Notes: a model not told the origin generated them from the sequence alone. A DNA stretch of 64,000 nt from Limibacter armeniacum (GCF_036880985.1 NZ_JBAJNO010000008.1:868001-932000); one strand, 5' to 3'; positions 1-9,320 are shown, counted from the first letter of the stretch. Numbers and translations: made by a program.

Positions 1-1
1 T

Positions 2-517
2 CCGGAAGATAGGGTGTTCATAGGCTCTCCAATTCCAGAACTGATTTTAGGAGTAAACTTCGGCTTTAATCTGGCAGGGTTTGATTTCTCAGCAAGCTTT
101 AATGGTGAGTTTGGCAATGAAATCTATAACGCTAAGAAGCAGATCAGGACGGATGATGTGAACTTTGAAGATACATACCTTGCTCGTTGGCAACAACCAG
201 GGGATGTCACCAATGAGCCAAGAGTGACCAACGGAGGGATCAACTATAATCGGGTATCAGATCGCTTTGTAGAGGATGCCAACTATTTCAGGCTTAGAAA
301 TGTTGTGTTGGGTTATACTTTCCCACAGGCGCTTACTGAAAGTATCAAGATAAGTAAGCTGAGGGTTTATGTGAGTGGTACCAATATCGTGACATTCACA
401 GATTACTCTGGTTTTACCCCTGAAATCTCTGGTGATTCACCTTTGGACACAGGAATTGACAGAGGGGTATACCCTATTGCCGCAACCTACCTTTTTGGTG
501 TCAATGTAACCTATTAG
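2..517 (+). CDS. SusC/RagA-family TonB-linked outer membrane receptor, C-terminal fragment
   Basis: This is the last ~171 residues of a reading frame that is already open at the window edge, so the start lies upstream. The text 'DRVFIGSPIPELILGVNFGF' and the closing beta-strand pattern, ending in 'GVNVTY' with a terminal aromatic residue, are typical of the end of SusC/RagA porins. In this family the barrel sits in the outer membrane and imports glycans or peptides with energy from TonB. The gene is followed after 49 bases by a SusD-family lipoprotein, the standard SusC-SusD order, so the two should form one uptake complex and one transcript. The substrate cannot be read from this fragment, and no glycoside hydrolase or peptidase gene lies downstream in the window. 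The identity is firm. The missing N-terminal part (signal peptide, carboxypeptidase-like domain, plug) cannot be assessed. Confidence 0.9.
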   Translation, partial: PEDRVFIGSPIPELILGVNFGFNLAGFDFSASFNGEFGNEIYNAKKQIRTDDVNFEDTYLARWQQPGDVTNEPRVTNGGINYNRVSDRFVEDANYFRLRNVVLGYTFPQALTESIKISKLRVYVSGTNIVTFTDYSGFTPEISGDSPLDTGIDRGVYPIAATYLFGVNVTY

Positions 518-566
518 GGCATTGCACTGAATCTTCTCAAACTCATATCAAAGCATTTCAACAACT

Positions 567-2462
567 ATGACACATAAAGGAATAAAGGGAATATTTTGGG
601 CAATCTGTCTGCTTGTAGGCTGGAGTTGCTCAGATGATTTTCTCGATAAACGCATACAGGGAAGTATTTCAAATGAGAACTTCCTGCAAAGTGAAGGGGA
701 TGCCATTAGGGCTACCATTGCCATCTACAACGAATTGTATGAAATCTACGATTCAGATTGGCTGATAGGAGACATCGCATCGGACTTGGCAGACAAGGGC
801 AGTAGTTCTGGTGATGACGGAGGTGGTTTTATTGAAGTAGATAACTTTCCTATTGGCGTAAACAATGGCAGACCAAGACAATGGTGGGAAGGAAATTACA
901 GAGGAATAAACCGAGCCAATCAGGTTATAAACCGTGTTCCGGATATAGAGATGGATGAAGCAACACAATCCATGTTGCTAGGAGAAGCAAAGTTTCTTAG
1001 GGGACTGTTTTACTTTAACCTTGCCACAACATTCGGAGGTGTTCCTATCTATACAGAGCTTCCAGATAAGGACTTGCCTATACGTCCAAGAGCTTCACTG
1101 GAAGAAGTCTATGATGTAATAATCGGTGATCTGCGAGAGGCTGAAACGTTACTTCCTCCAGTAGGAGGCGAAGGTTATGAGCAGCCAAGGGCGTCCAGAG
1201 GTGCAGCACAAGCTATGCTAGCCAAAACTTATTTGTATATGCAAAACTATGACAGTGCAGCCTTTTATGCAGAGGAAGTAATCAACTCTGGAAATTATGC
1301 CTTGATAGATGATTATAAGGAAGTTTGGCGACAGGAATCAGAATTGGGTAGTGAATCTGTATTTTCTGTGGCACAGGCAGCGAACCCCGGAGAAAATACT
1401 TCCGGAAACTGGACCCTGTTTCAAGGGGTAAGAGGACGTTTCAATAAAGGGTTTGGGTTTAATAGCCCTTCGGAAGTTTTACAGGATGACTATGAGTCAG
1501 GTGATCCCCGTTTGGATGCAACTGTATTGTATATAGCTGAGACTGTACTGGATCGTAAACAGGAGATATCACCAGAAGATGCCGCTGCTGGTGATTTTGA
1601 AACCATACCACCTGCGGAGTTTGGGCTTTTTACATTCAACCAAAAAGCATATGTAGAAACAAAAGATAGGGTGCAGCTAAATGATTTCAGCCCAAAAAAT
1701 ATCCGGTTGATTCGATATGCAGATGTGTTGCTGATAGCCGCTGAAGCATTGAATGAAACAGGAAACAGTGGCGATGCCCTTGTTTATTTGAATCAGGTAA
1801 GAGAACGGGCACGTAACTCATCTCCATTAAGTGTGGATTTAGGAGTTGCCTTACAAAACCTGAATGATTCCATACGAAATGCATTAGGTACAGATGAAAG
1901 CTTAAATGGTGTAGTGGTCAGAAGGGTTTACAGTGGCAGTAATGCAGAGACGGCAGGCTTGAACAGCTTTGTCATGAACTACTTTGATGTCGGTATGGGA
2001 AGACAATTGTATGCAGAGAGTATAGATATCATCATGTCGGTCAATGGGCAATCGGTAAGCGATGTGGAGGATGTTTATAACCTGATAGATAGTGCAATGG
2101 TTGGCTCGACAGTCACTTTCACTGGAACTCGCTATATGCAGGATGCTAACCGTAATAATACAACAACAGGGGTTAGTGCATCGGTGACAGTCAATGAACT
2201 GCTTCCGGATATTGAAGGACTTTCAGGGACGGAATTGCGTGATGCTATCTGGCAAGAGAGGGTAGTGGAATTTGCTATGGAAGGTCATAGTTTTTGGGAT
2301 GCTGTCAGAATGGACAATGTAGAAGCAGGTACATTGGAGCAGCGGATTGTCAATGAGCATGGGAAAACAAACTTTAACCCGCAACGGGATAGGTTATTGC
2401 CAATTCCTCAAACAGAAATAGACCGGACAGGTGGAGTATTGGAACAGAATCCAAACTATTAG
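567..2462 (+). CDS. SusD/RagB-family nutrient-binding lipoprotein with an internal PDZ-like domain
   Basis: The 631-residue protein starts with a lipoprotein signal peptide; the lipobox is 'GWSC' at about residues 18-21. The SusD core is visible: TPR-type helices, 'YFNLATTFGGVPIY' and the usual ending 'LLPIPQTEID..GGVLEQNPNY'. SusD proteins cap the SusC barrel on the cell surface and bind the substrate. Between 'NQVRERAR' (residues 409-416) and the C-terminal block 'ELRDAIWQERVVEFAMEGHSFWD', where most SusD proteins have a short loop, this one has over 100 extra residues. Residues ~448-525 read like a PDZ domain: 'GVVVRRVYSGSNAETAGL', then 'DIIMSVNGQSVSDVEDVYNLI' (N493-G494), then 'VGSTVTFTGTR'. 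The SusD assignment is firm. The PDZ reading rests on pattern similarity. The gene follows the SusC gene and ends at a strong terminator. Confidence 0.93.
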   Translation: MTHKGIKGIFWAICLLVGWSCSDDFLDKRIQGSISNENFLQSEGDAIRATIAIYNELYEIYDSDWLIGDIASDLADKGSSSGDDGGGFIEVDNFPIGVNNGRPRQWWEGNYRGINRANQVINRVPDIEMDEATQSMLLGEAKFLRGLFYFNLATTFGGVPIYTELPDKDLPIRPRASLEEVYDVIIGDLREAETLLPPVGGEGYEQPRASRGAAQAMLAKTYLYMQNYDSAAFYAEEVINSGNYALIDDYKEVWRQESELGSESVFSVAQAANPGENTSGNWTLFQGVRGRFNKGFGFNSPSEVLQDDYESGDPRLDATVLYIAETVLDRKQEISPEDAAAGDFETIPPAEFGLFTFNQKAYVETKDRVQLNDFSPKNIRLIRYADVLLIAAEALNETGNSGDALVYLNQVRERARNSSPLSVDLGVALQNLNDSIRNALGTDESLNGVVVRRVYSGSNAETAGLNSFVMNYFDVGMGRQLYAESIDIIMSVNGQSVSDVEDVYNLIDSAMVGSTVTFTGTRYMQDANRNNTTTGVSASVTVNELLPDIEGLSGTELRDAIWQERVVEFAMEGHSFWDAVRMDNVEAGTLEQRIVNEHGKTNFNPQRDRLLPIPQTEIDRTGGVLEQNPNY

Positions 2463-2495
2463 CGAAAGTTGACTCAAAAAGTGAGCTTTTCACTT

Positions 2496-2530
2496 AAAAA
2501 GGTGTTTCATAAGGAACACCTTTTTGTTTT
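2496..2530 (+). terminator. Rho-independent terminator of the susCD pair
   Basis: An 11-bp stem (AAAAAGGTGTT / AACACCTTTTT) with an 8-base loop is followed by a T-rich run, 34 bases after the susD stop codon. Confidence 0.85.
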
Positions 2531-2951
2531 GTGAAATTTGAAATTGATGACAATACAAATTGGTGGTATTACTTGTTAGATCCTGATCAAATAGAAATGC
2601 AGGCAAGTAGCCGAACAGGTTGATTGAAGTAATTAAAATAGCATGTAAGAAAAGAACTGTTAATTACTTAAGACCTGAAATGGCTTATATGAGACAATTG
2701 GTGTTATTATATTGAAAAAGTGCTGAAATTATTGTTAAAAGTGCAAGCCCCGAAAGTATTATTACCAACATTTGTGAATGAATTTGTCAGTTAGCTGCCA
2801 TGAAATCTAATTGTATATATCCTTTTGGGCTTGTAATAAATGGGGTGTAATAAAATCATATCAGTGAATACTTACCTCAAAATATAATGTCCATGATGGA
2901 AGAGTAGCATTCAGGCTGGCGAGGTAGTAGTCTCAACATGAACAGTAAAGT
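2531..2951. other. Intergenic region without recognised gene
   Basis: About 420 bases between the susCD terminator and the AsmA-like gene. The stretch is AT-rich with no convincing reading frame, tRNA or strong hairpin. It presumably holds the promoter of the next gene, but I cannot point to a clear -33/-7 pair. Confidence 0.5.
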
Positions 2952-4523
2952 ATGAAAGCGTCTTCTTCGTGGAGGTTTATAGTATTTTTCAACATTGTGG
3001 CAGGGATGTTACTGCTTACAGAATTGACATTTCGCTACTATGCAGATGAGATAGCAGGGGATTACCTGAAACAAACTTTTCAAAAACAGACCAAAGGGAA
3101 ATACCAGCTTCAGTATGATGATTGGACAGTCGGGTTGTTGGGAGGTAATACCTCTTTTGAAAACCTTCAAATCACTCCTGTTGATACCCTTATGAAGGAA
3201 ACTAAGGCATTTATAAAGTTTAAGAAAGTAGCACTGAATGGACTGTCTTATTACACATTGATCACCAAAAAAGGGGAGCTTTTCAATTCTTTGAAAATTA
3301 CAAAAGGATGGGCTTCGGTCTTTTCCAATAAGCAACTGAAGTCTGATACAGCCAAACGCTTTCAGGTGCCAGCTAAGTTGCAGCAAATGGAACTAGGTAA
3401 AATTGAAGTAGACTCTGTGCAGGTAAGAACATACCAACAGGATTCGACTGGTAAAAAGCTGTTGGCGCAAGCAATTGTAAACGTCTCTTTACAGGACATA
3501 GCCTATCATAATGAGGAAGGGAAGTTGGTGCCATTTCTTGCGAAAGGAGTGGAGATGAAAGCTAATGATATCATGCTGTATGATTTTTCAGATGCTTATA
3601 CCCTTTCTGTAGACTCTATAGGCATTTCCACCCATGACTCAACACTTTGGGTAAATGCATTTGCACTGAAGCCGATTTATGGAGAACAGGAGCATTCGGC
3701 CCGAAAAGGGATTTCAAAAGATAGAATTGATTTGGAGTTAGGGGCTGTTCGTGGCCATGGTGTAGAAGTCGACAGTATGCTGTATGGTCATTATATGCTC
3801 AGAAGGCTTGAGCTGGATTCTGTCAACCTTCAAGTTTTTAAAAACAAGCAGTTTCCTGTTAATGGAAAGTTTAAGAAGCTTCCTCAGCAGTTATTGCGTG
3901 AGCTTAAAAGTAAGGTCAGAATAGATACCCTGCAGGTTAGAGATACTTATGCAGCATATGAGGAATTAACCAAGAATAGCAGTATTGCTGGGAAAGTATT
4001 TTTTACAAATCTCCAATTAACGGCTACCAATGTGAGTAATATTGAAGCCAATAACCCTGTCATTCAGTTGGATGCAAAGACAAGGCTAATGGGTGAGGGG
4101 ACTTGTGATATTCATATCCAAATGCCTGTCTATAATCCTGAAAACCGCTTTGAGGTAAAAGGGACTTTAGGGAGTATGGACCTTAAAACCTTGAATCGGG
4201 CACTTAATCCATTGGCTATGATGGAAGTGGAGATGGGTAGCCTGCATAAAATGGATTTTGGTTTCAGTGCCGTGGAGACGGTATCCAATGGTTGGATGGA
4301 CATACAGTATGAAAACCTGAAGGTGAAACTGCTACGGAAAAAGGATAAGGACACCAATAAGTTCCTTACAAAGATTGCAAACATCTTTGTCAAAAAAGAC
4401 AAGGAAGAGTCTAAGCACAGTAAGATCAAATTCAAAAGAGATCAATCAAAATCGTTTTTGAACTATTGCTGGAAGAGTATTTTATCAGGGATTAAGGATG
4501 CTTCAGTAGCGGATTTGAATTGA
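2952..4523 (+). CDS. AsmA/DUF748-like envelope protein, function unknown
   Basis: A 523-residue protein with one N-terminal hydrophobic segment (residues ~8-25) followed by a long, strand-rich periplasmic region without cysteine-rich or catalytic motifs. The pattern 'GLLGGNTSFENLQITP' near the N-terminus, the repeated 'KLELDSVNLQV'-type strands and the late 'LRNxVNGWMDIQYENLKVKLL' type block resemble the AsmA/DUF748-like proteins common in Cytophagales. These are thought to be periplasm-spanning, lipid-transfer-type beta structures anchored in the inner membrane. The C-terminal 'SFLNYCWKSILSGIKDA' is, as far as I recall, typical of the Bacteroidota members. The gene stands alone between two long intergenic gaps. 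The family assignment is tentative and no specific cargo can be inferred. Confidence 0.6.
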   Translation: MKASSSWRFIVFFNIVAGMLLLTELTFRYYADEIAGDYLKQTFQKQTKGKYQLQYDDWTVGLLGGNTSFENLQITPVDTLMKETKAFIKFKKVALNGLSYYTLITKKGELFNSLKITKGWASVFSNKQLKSDTAKRFQVPAKLQQMELGKIEVDSVQVRTYQQDSTGKKLLAQAIVNVSLQDIAYHNEEGKLVPFLAKGVEMKANDIMLYDFSDAYTLSVDSIGISTHDSTLWVNAFALKPIYGEQEHSARKGISKDRIDLELGAVRGHGVEVDSMLYGHYMLRRLELDSVNLQVFKNKQFPVNGKFKKLPQQLLRELKSKVRIDTLQVRDTYAAYEELTKNSSIAGKVFFTNLQLTATNVSNIEANNPVIQLDAKTRLMGEGTCDIHIQMPVYNPENRFEVKGTLGSMDLKTLNRALNPLAMMEVEMGSLHKMDFGFSAVETVSNGWMDIQYENLKVKLLRKKDKDTNKFLTKIANIFVKKDKEESKHSKIKFKRDQSKSFLNYCWKSILSGIKDASVADLN

Positions 4524-5056
4524 GTAACTTTAGCTTAGATAAATGTTGACAATTAAGTTAAAAAGGTAAGACAAAAGCATTCACTTACATTAACAGGGTA
4601 CATGCTGATTGCACACGTAACGAATTAGGATTAATAATACTAATGCAGTAATTTAAAATAAATACATAACCCAAATAAAATGTGTTTTGATAAAATGGGG
4701 CTTGCTAACAATGTACTGAGATAATGTAATAAATACTGATTTAAGGTAAATTGTTAGCACTATTCATTTTATAAAACATAAATAATAACCCAATAAAGCA
4801 CATATGCTTTACATATGTCATTCCCATACAACGCTATTCATTTCAAGTAGATACTCATTGTCTTAAAAATATAAATATTATGAGAATGTAGTATGTTCAA
4901 TATAATTGCATATCTATCTCATTTTGTTCTAGCCAATAACTTATCTGGCTGTAAAACCCATTAAGCTTAACAGTATACTTTTTATGCCATAAACAGAGAC
5001 TATATCTGTGGCAGCTTACAAGGCTATAATTCTGAACCAAAGAACACACGCCAGCT
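4524..5056. other. Long AT-rich intergenic region with an inverted repeat
   Basis: No gene is supported in these 533 bases. The short minus-strand frame at 4897-5145 overlaps the receptor start and has no domain-like features. The region holds the bipartite inverted repeat at 4683-4778 described separately, and must contain the promoter of the TonB receptor gene. Confidence 0.5.
4683..4778. repeat. Bipartite imperfect inverted repeat
   Basis: Left arm: TGTTTTGATAAAATG (4683-4697), then TGCTAACAAT (4703-4712). Right arm: ATTGTTAGCA (4750-4759), then CATTTTATAAAACA (4765-4778). The inner 10-bp blocks match perfectly; the outer blocks differ by one deleted base. Five bases separate the blocks on each side, and the loop is 37 bases. 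The word ATAACCCAA(A)TAAA occurs outside both arms as a direct repeat. There is no T-tract, so it is not an ordinary terminator. Confidence 0.6.
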
Positions 5057-7348
5057 ATGCACCAACTTTCTACGATACATTTTAGGACATTGATTTTTAA
5101 TGTCTGTCTCTTTATATCAATACCCACTATCGGGCAAACTATCACTGGTAAAGTGATGGAGTTGAAATCAAAGAATGGTTTGGAGGGAGCATTTATTTCT
5201 GTTCCTGCTTATGGTTTGATGACAGTTTCAGAGACTGATGGATCTTTCAGTTTAGAGCTGGAAGGTAAACCAGTAAGTGAAGTGATCGTATCTATGCTAG
5301 GCTATGATAAAATGAGCATGGTATTGTCAGGAAATAATCCATTGGAGGTTTATTTAAAACCACTGGATACTACTTTGGAAGAAGTGGAAATAGTGGAAGA
5401 TGCAGGACTGTATAATATCAAAACACTTCAGTCTGTTACGATTTCTGCTGAGGAGTTATCTAAAATTCCCACTTTCCTAGGGGAAGTAGATGTAGTGAAA
5501 AACCTGAAGATGCAGGCAGGGATCGGAGGTACTACAGAGATGGATGGAGGATATTACGTAAGGGGTAGTAGTTATACTCATAACACAGTATTAATTGACG
5601 GAATGCCGCTTTTCAATTTAAGCCACCTGATGGGGGTTTCGAGTATGATTCAGGGAGATATTATCGATGAAGTGAGCATGTATAAAAGTGCTTATCCGGT
5701 AGAATACAATGGAGCATTGGCTTCGTATCTGGTAGTCAATACAAAAGCTGGCAATACAGAGAGACATAAAGTAAAGTCAGGTATTGGGTTACTATCCTCT
5801 TCAATGAAATTGGATGGGCCAATTGTCAAAGGGAAGTCTTCTTATTCCTTGGCTCTAAGGAAGAACTATTATGATGTGGTTACAAGCCTTTATGATGAAA
5901 TAAATAAAGGTAAAGAGGATTACTCTCCCATTCCATTATATACTTTTTGGGATGGCAGTTTGAGATTGGATACAGAACTGAAAGGTGGACATCACTTGTC
6001 TTTGACGGGGTTTCATTCTTCCGATATCCTTATTCGTGATAGAGAAGATCGCCAGTTTGTTTTAAAATCAGGATGGAAAAACCATTTGGCATCATTGAAT
6101 TGGTCCTATCGTGATGATGCAGGGGTCAACTATCAGGCTGTAGCAGGGGTGTCATCCTTCAATTATACCTCCTACCTGAATTATGGAACAAAAGAGACTG
6201 GGAACAATGGCGTGTTGCAATGGCATTTCCGTTATCAGGCAGACGGATGGTTAGGAGAGAAGTGGCATCTGATGGTAGGAAATTCACTCTCATGGCTGAA
6301 TTTTGATATAAAGAACCATGTCATTACTACAGATGGAGAGACTATAAGGTACCAACGTCAACAGACTGCACCCAGCCAATTGGCAGCATTTGCTGATATC
6401 AACTACCATGTAAATAGTGACCTTAAAGTTAGGTTGGCTAATAGGGTTGATATCTTTGTCAATGGCAAAACAAGAACTGAGTTTTCACCGGGTGTCGATA
6501 TGACTTACAAGAAGAAGAAGTGGACATATGACATGGGAATATCAAGGTCAGTACAATTTCACCACATGTTGTCTGTTTTGGGATTTTCATTGCCAGCAGA
6601 TGTGATGTATCCTGCCAATGAAGTAATAAAGCCACAGTCTGCTTGGCAAGCATCGACAGGCTTGAAAAGGGAGCTAGGCAAAGGTATATCCATAAAAGGA
6701 GCTACATTTTACAAATGGCTGTATAACCTTTCAGAACTAAAGGATGGAGCCAATGTGTCAACAGAAACAGCAGAAGAGGTATTGCTTTTTGGAAATGGAA
6801 ATGCCTACGGAGCTGAAGCAACACTAAGTAAAGAGGACGGGAAGTTTACAGGTGAACTAAACTATACCTATACCCGAATTAGGCAGCAGTTTGAAGATAT
6901 CAATAATGGTAATTCCTATTCTCCTTATTATGACATCCCTCACCGATTTAATATCAACGTTCACTATCAGTTCACCGAGAAGCTGAGTGTCATGTCAGCA
7001 TGGGCTTACAGTTCTGGAGCATTAATGACTGTTCCAGTTTCCTTGGTAGCGTATCAGGGAACTCATGGGTCAGGTTTTAATGGACCCGTGCCTATCTATG
7101 ATAGCCGTAACAATTTCAGAATGCCTGAGAACCACCGACTTGATTTCGGTCTTGAGTATTGGTGGTCAGGTAAATATGGTAAATCAACAATATCATTCGG
7201 TGTTTTTAATGCTTATAACAGGGCAAATCCATTTTATGTGTATTTTGATGGGAAAGAGAATGAAAACGGATCAGTTGATATAGTAGCTAAAAAGAAATCA
7301 TTGATGCCACTGATGCCTTCTATCGGTTATTCATTTGAGTTGTATTGA
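5057..7348 (+). CDS. TonB-dependent receptor with N-terminal carboxypeptidase-like domain (DUF4249-partnered)
   Basis: A 763-residue outer-membrane receptor. After a signal peptide ending near 'TIGQT' (residue ~27) comes a CarboxypepD_reg-like beta-sandwich (residues ~28-105, 'ITGKVMELKSKNGLEGAFISV'). The plug follows (~125-225, 'VDVVKNLKMQAGIGGTTEMDGG', 'VLIDGMPLFNLSHLMG', 'DEVSMYKSAYPVEYNG'), then the 22-strand type barrel ending 'IGYSFELY' with a terminal aromatic. TonB receptors of this length import large or metal-bound nutrients. The gene is followed after 35 bases by a DUF4249 lipoprotein; this receptor-DUF4249 pairing recurs in Bacteroidota and suggests a two-part surface complex with unknown substrate. 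There is no SusD partner. The start at 5057 gives a reasonable signal peptide. Confidence 0.88.
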   Translation: MHQLSTIHFRTLIFNVCLFISIPTIGQTITGKVMELKSKNGLEGAFISVPAYGLMTVSETDGSFSLELEGKPVSEVIVSMLGYDKMSMVLSGNNPLEVYLKPLDTTLEEVEIVEDAGLYNIKTLQSVTISAEELSKIPTFLGEVDVVKNLKMQAGIGGTTEMDGGYYVRGSSYTHNTVLIDGMPLFNLSHLMGVSSMIQGDIIDEVSMYKSAYPVEYNGALASYLVVNTKAGNTERHKVKSGIGLLSSSMKLDGPIVKGKSSYSLALRKNYYDVVTSLYDEINKGKEDYSPIPLYTFWDGSLRLDTELKGGHHLSLTGFHSSDILIRDREDRQFVLKSGWKNHLASLNWSYRDDAGVNYQAVAGVSSFNYTSYLNYGTKETGNNGVLQWHFRYQADGWLGEKWHLMVGNSLSWLNFDIKNHVITTDGETIRYQRQQTAPSQLAAFADINYHVNSDLKVRLANRVDIFVNGKTRTEFSPGVDMTYKKKKWTYDMGISRSVQFHHMLSVLGFSLPADVMYPANEVIKPQSAWQASTGLKRELGKGISIKGATFYKWLYNLSELKDGANVSTETAEEVLLFGNGNAYGAEATLSKEDGKFTGELNYTYTRIRQQFEDINNGNSYSPYYDIPHRFNINVHYQFTEKLSVMSAWAYSSGALMTVPVSLVAYQGTHGSGFNGPVPIYDSRNNFRMPENHRLDFGLEYWWSGKYGKSTISFGVFNAYNRANPFYVYFDGKENENGSVDIVAKKKSLMPLMPSIGYSFELY

Positions 7349-7383
7349 GTTTTAATATTTCAGCAGAATAAATATTCTTGAGT

Positions 7384-8187
7384 ATGAAGCTATCTTACTA
7401 TCTTCTGTTTTATTGTTTCATTTTTTTGTTCAGTTGTATGCCTGATGAAATCATCAATGTTGATATTCCTCAAGGTAAGAAGGAGATAATGGTTGAAGCT
7501 TATATTGAATCAGATAAGCCTATCAAGATGTTGGTGACAGAGAATAACCTATTGAGTGAGGCACTTTACCCTGTGCTAATTAGCAATGCACAGGTAAAAG
7601 TTTATTCAGATACAGCATCAGTGTTGCTTGAAAATACAAGAGATGAGTATGTGGAAGGGAAAGCTTATTTTAATTACCAATATGGCGAAGCAATTGGCTT
7701 CAAGGAAGGAGAAGTAATCCATTTGGATATGATCACTCCAGATGGACAGCAAATTACAGCATCAGCTCCTGTCATGTCTAAGTCTGTTATCGGAGAAATA
7801 GAGGTGGCTGAAAGATTATTTTCAGTAAAAACAAAAGCTGATAGTGTACCTGAAAATCGATATTTTGCTCTAGAAGGAACGCTGTATGCAGAACCTGAAA
7901 ACCATTACTTCAGAGAAATATTTGATTTTTCGGTTCAAGAAAATGAAATCGTGACATTAACAATAGGTCATGATGTAAAGATAGATTCAGCAAGAGTTTC
8001 ATTGATGCATATTTCTAAGGAGCTGTATGACTTTCAGCGTTCAGCTAGGCAGGCATATTCAGCTAATATTGATAATTTTACACAGCCAGCAAGTGTTAAA
8101 GGTAATGTAAATGGTAGCTTAGGCATATTTACACATTATACAAAGTATGATTCCATGTATCGAGTAAGTTCATTGGACACGCCTTAA
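7384..8187 (+). CDS. DUF4249 family surface lipoprotein
   Basis: I place the start at the ATG at 7384 (a TTG six bases earlier is also in frame), giving 267 residues. The signal peptide ends in the lipobox 'LFSC' (cysteine at residue 18), followed by 'MPDEI'. The body begins 'INVDIPQGKKEIMVEAYIESDKP', the beta-sandwich start typical of DUF4249, and the C-terminal 'GNVNGSLGIFTHYTKYDSMYRV' matches the family's closing 'GIFG..' block. DUF4249 proteins have no established biochemical role. They are usually encoded directly after a CarboxypepD-type TonB receptor, as here, so co-transcription and a substrate-binding or lid role are likely inferences. A terminator follows. Confidence 0.85.
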   Translation: MKLSYYLLFYCFIFLFSCMPDEIINVDIPQGKKEIMVEAYIESDKPIKMLVTENNLLSEALYPVLISNAQVKVYSDTASVLLENTRDEYVEGKAYFNYQYGEAIGFKEGEVIHLDMITPDGQQITASAPVMSKSVIGEIEVAERLFSVKTKADSVPENRYFALEGTLYAEPENHYFREIFDFSVQENEIVTLTIGHDVKIDSARVSLMHISKELYDFQRSARQAYSANIDNFTQPASVKGNVNGSLGIFTHYTKYDSMYRVSSLDTP

Positions 8188-8222
8188 TCCATTGGAATAC
8201 ATAGCTTGAAATATATTCAATA

Positions 8223-8250
8223 GCCACCTCATTTGGGGTGGCTTTTTTTC
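8223..8250 (+). terminator. Rho-independent terminator of the receptor-DUF4249 operon
   Basis: GCCACCTC/GGGGTGGC stem with a short loop, directly followed by seven T residues, 35 bases after the DUF4249 stop codon. Confidence 0.85.
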
Positions 8251-8326
8251 TCTGTTTTTGTCATTAGAACTGAGTCATTCTATCATTTTTTTGGATCTTT
8301 GTATGCTGAAAGTAGAATGAACCGTC

Positions 8327-9313
8327 ATGAACATTTTAAAACAGCATACTCGTCTACTAAGGATAGCAGTAATAGTAAGTGGACTTCTGATGACCATCAA
8401 GTTTACAGCTTACTTTATGACTGCATCCAACTCAATTCTTTCTGATGCATTTGAATCTATAGTCAATGTTGTGGCAAGTGCTTTTGCTTTGTACAGTATT
8501 ATGTATGCAGCAAAACCTAAAGATGAGGATCATCCTTATGGACATGGCAAAATTGAGTCCGTAGCTGCTTCACTGGAGGGGATGTTGGTACTGATGGCAG
8601 GGTTAGGCATCATTTTTAAAGCAGCCCATGATTACTTTTTTGGATATGAGATAGGGAAGTTGGATACAGGTATTGTTTTAATGGTGGTGACTGCTGTAGT
8701 GAACTTTGTATTAGGAAGAATATTGATAAAAACTGGACGAGAGCATCATTCAGTTTTACTGGTGGCGGATGGTAAGCATTTGGTGGCAGATACATACTCT
8801 ACTAGTGGAATAGTAGTGGGGTTGATAATCATGTACTATACAGGGTTTTCATGGTTGGACTCCCTGATTGCTTTTGGAGTAGGTTGTGTGGTTGCGTACT
8901 CAGGTTTCAGGGTCGTAAAAGAAGCTCTTTCAGGTATTATGGATGAAGCGGACTATAAGCTTCTTAGAAAAGTAGTCAAGATTCTGGAAAAGAACAGGAA
9001 ACAAAATTGGATTGACACTCATAACTTGCGGATCATCAAGTATGGTCGGATGCTACATTTAGACCTGCATATGACAATGCCCTATTTTTTGACTGTAGAG
9101 CAGAGCCATGATGAGGTAAAAGCAGTAGAAGAGTTAGTGGATGCTCAGTTTCATGACGAGGTAGAGGTTTTTATACATGTAGATCCTTGTATACCTATAG
9201 AAACCTGTGGTTTGTGTATGAAGGATGCGTGTCCTTTTAGGGACCATCGTTTTGAAAAGAAGGTCATATGGGATTTGCACAATGTACTTAAAGATGAAAG
9301 GCATACGGTTTAA
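8327..9313 (+). CDS. Cation diffusion facilitator (CDF) family divalent-metal exporter
   Basis: A 328-residue inner-membrane protein with six predicted membrane segments and a cytoplasmic C-terminal domain (from residue ~205). Family hallmarks are 'HPYGHGKIE' after TM3 and 'HLVAD' (HxxxD) in TM5. CDF proteins exchange protons for Zn2+, Fe2+, Mn2+ or Cd2+. The TM2 half of the transport site, usually DxxxD, here reads 'ESIVN' (ExxxN), which occurs in a distinct bacterial subgroup. The protein ends in a Cys-rich tail ('DPCIPIETCGLCMKDACPF') not found in the classical FieF type, which could be an extra metal-sensing or metal-binding site. The gene stands alone between a terminator and the convergent STN-repeat gene. 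The family is certain, the metal is not. Confidence 0.92.
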   Translation: MNILKQHTRLLRIAVIVSGLLMTIKFTAYFMTASNSILSDAFESIVNVVASAFALYSIMYAAKPKDEDHPYGHGKIESVAASLEGMLVLMAGLGIIFKAAHDYFFGYEIGKLDTGIVLMVVTAVVNFVLGRILIKTGREHHSVLLVADGKHLVADTYSTSGIVVGLIIMYYTGFSWLDSLIAFGVGCVVAYSGFRVVKEALSGIMDEADYKLLRKVVKILEKNRKQNWIDTHNLRIIKYGRMLHLDLHMTMPYFLTVEQSHDEVKAVEELVDAQFHDEVEVFIHVDPCIPIETCGLCMKDACPFRDHRFEKKVIWDLHNVLKDERHTV

Positions 9314-9320
9314 ATAGGTT

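Noticed and set aside
4897-5145. 82-residue minus-strand frame upstream of the TonB receptor
   Set aside because: It overlaps the receptor start, has no family resemblance and sits in AT-rich DNA where chance frames are expected.
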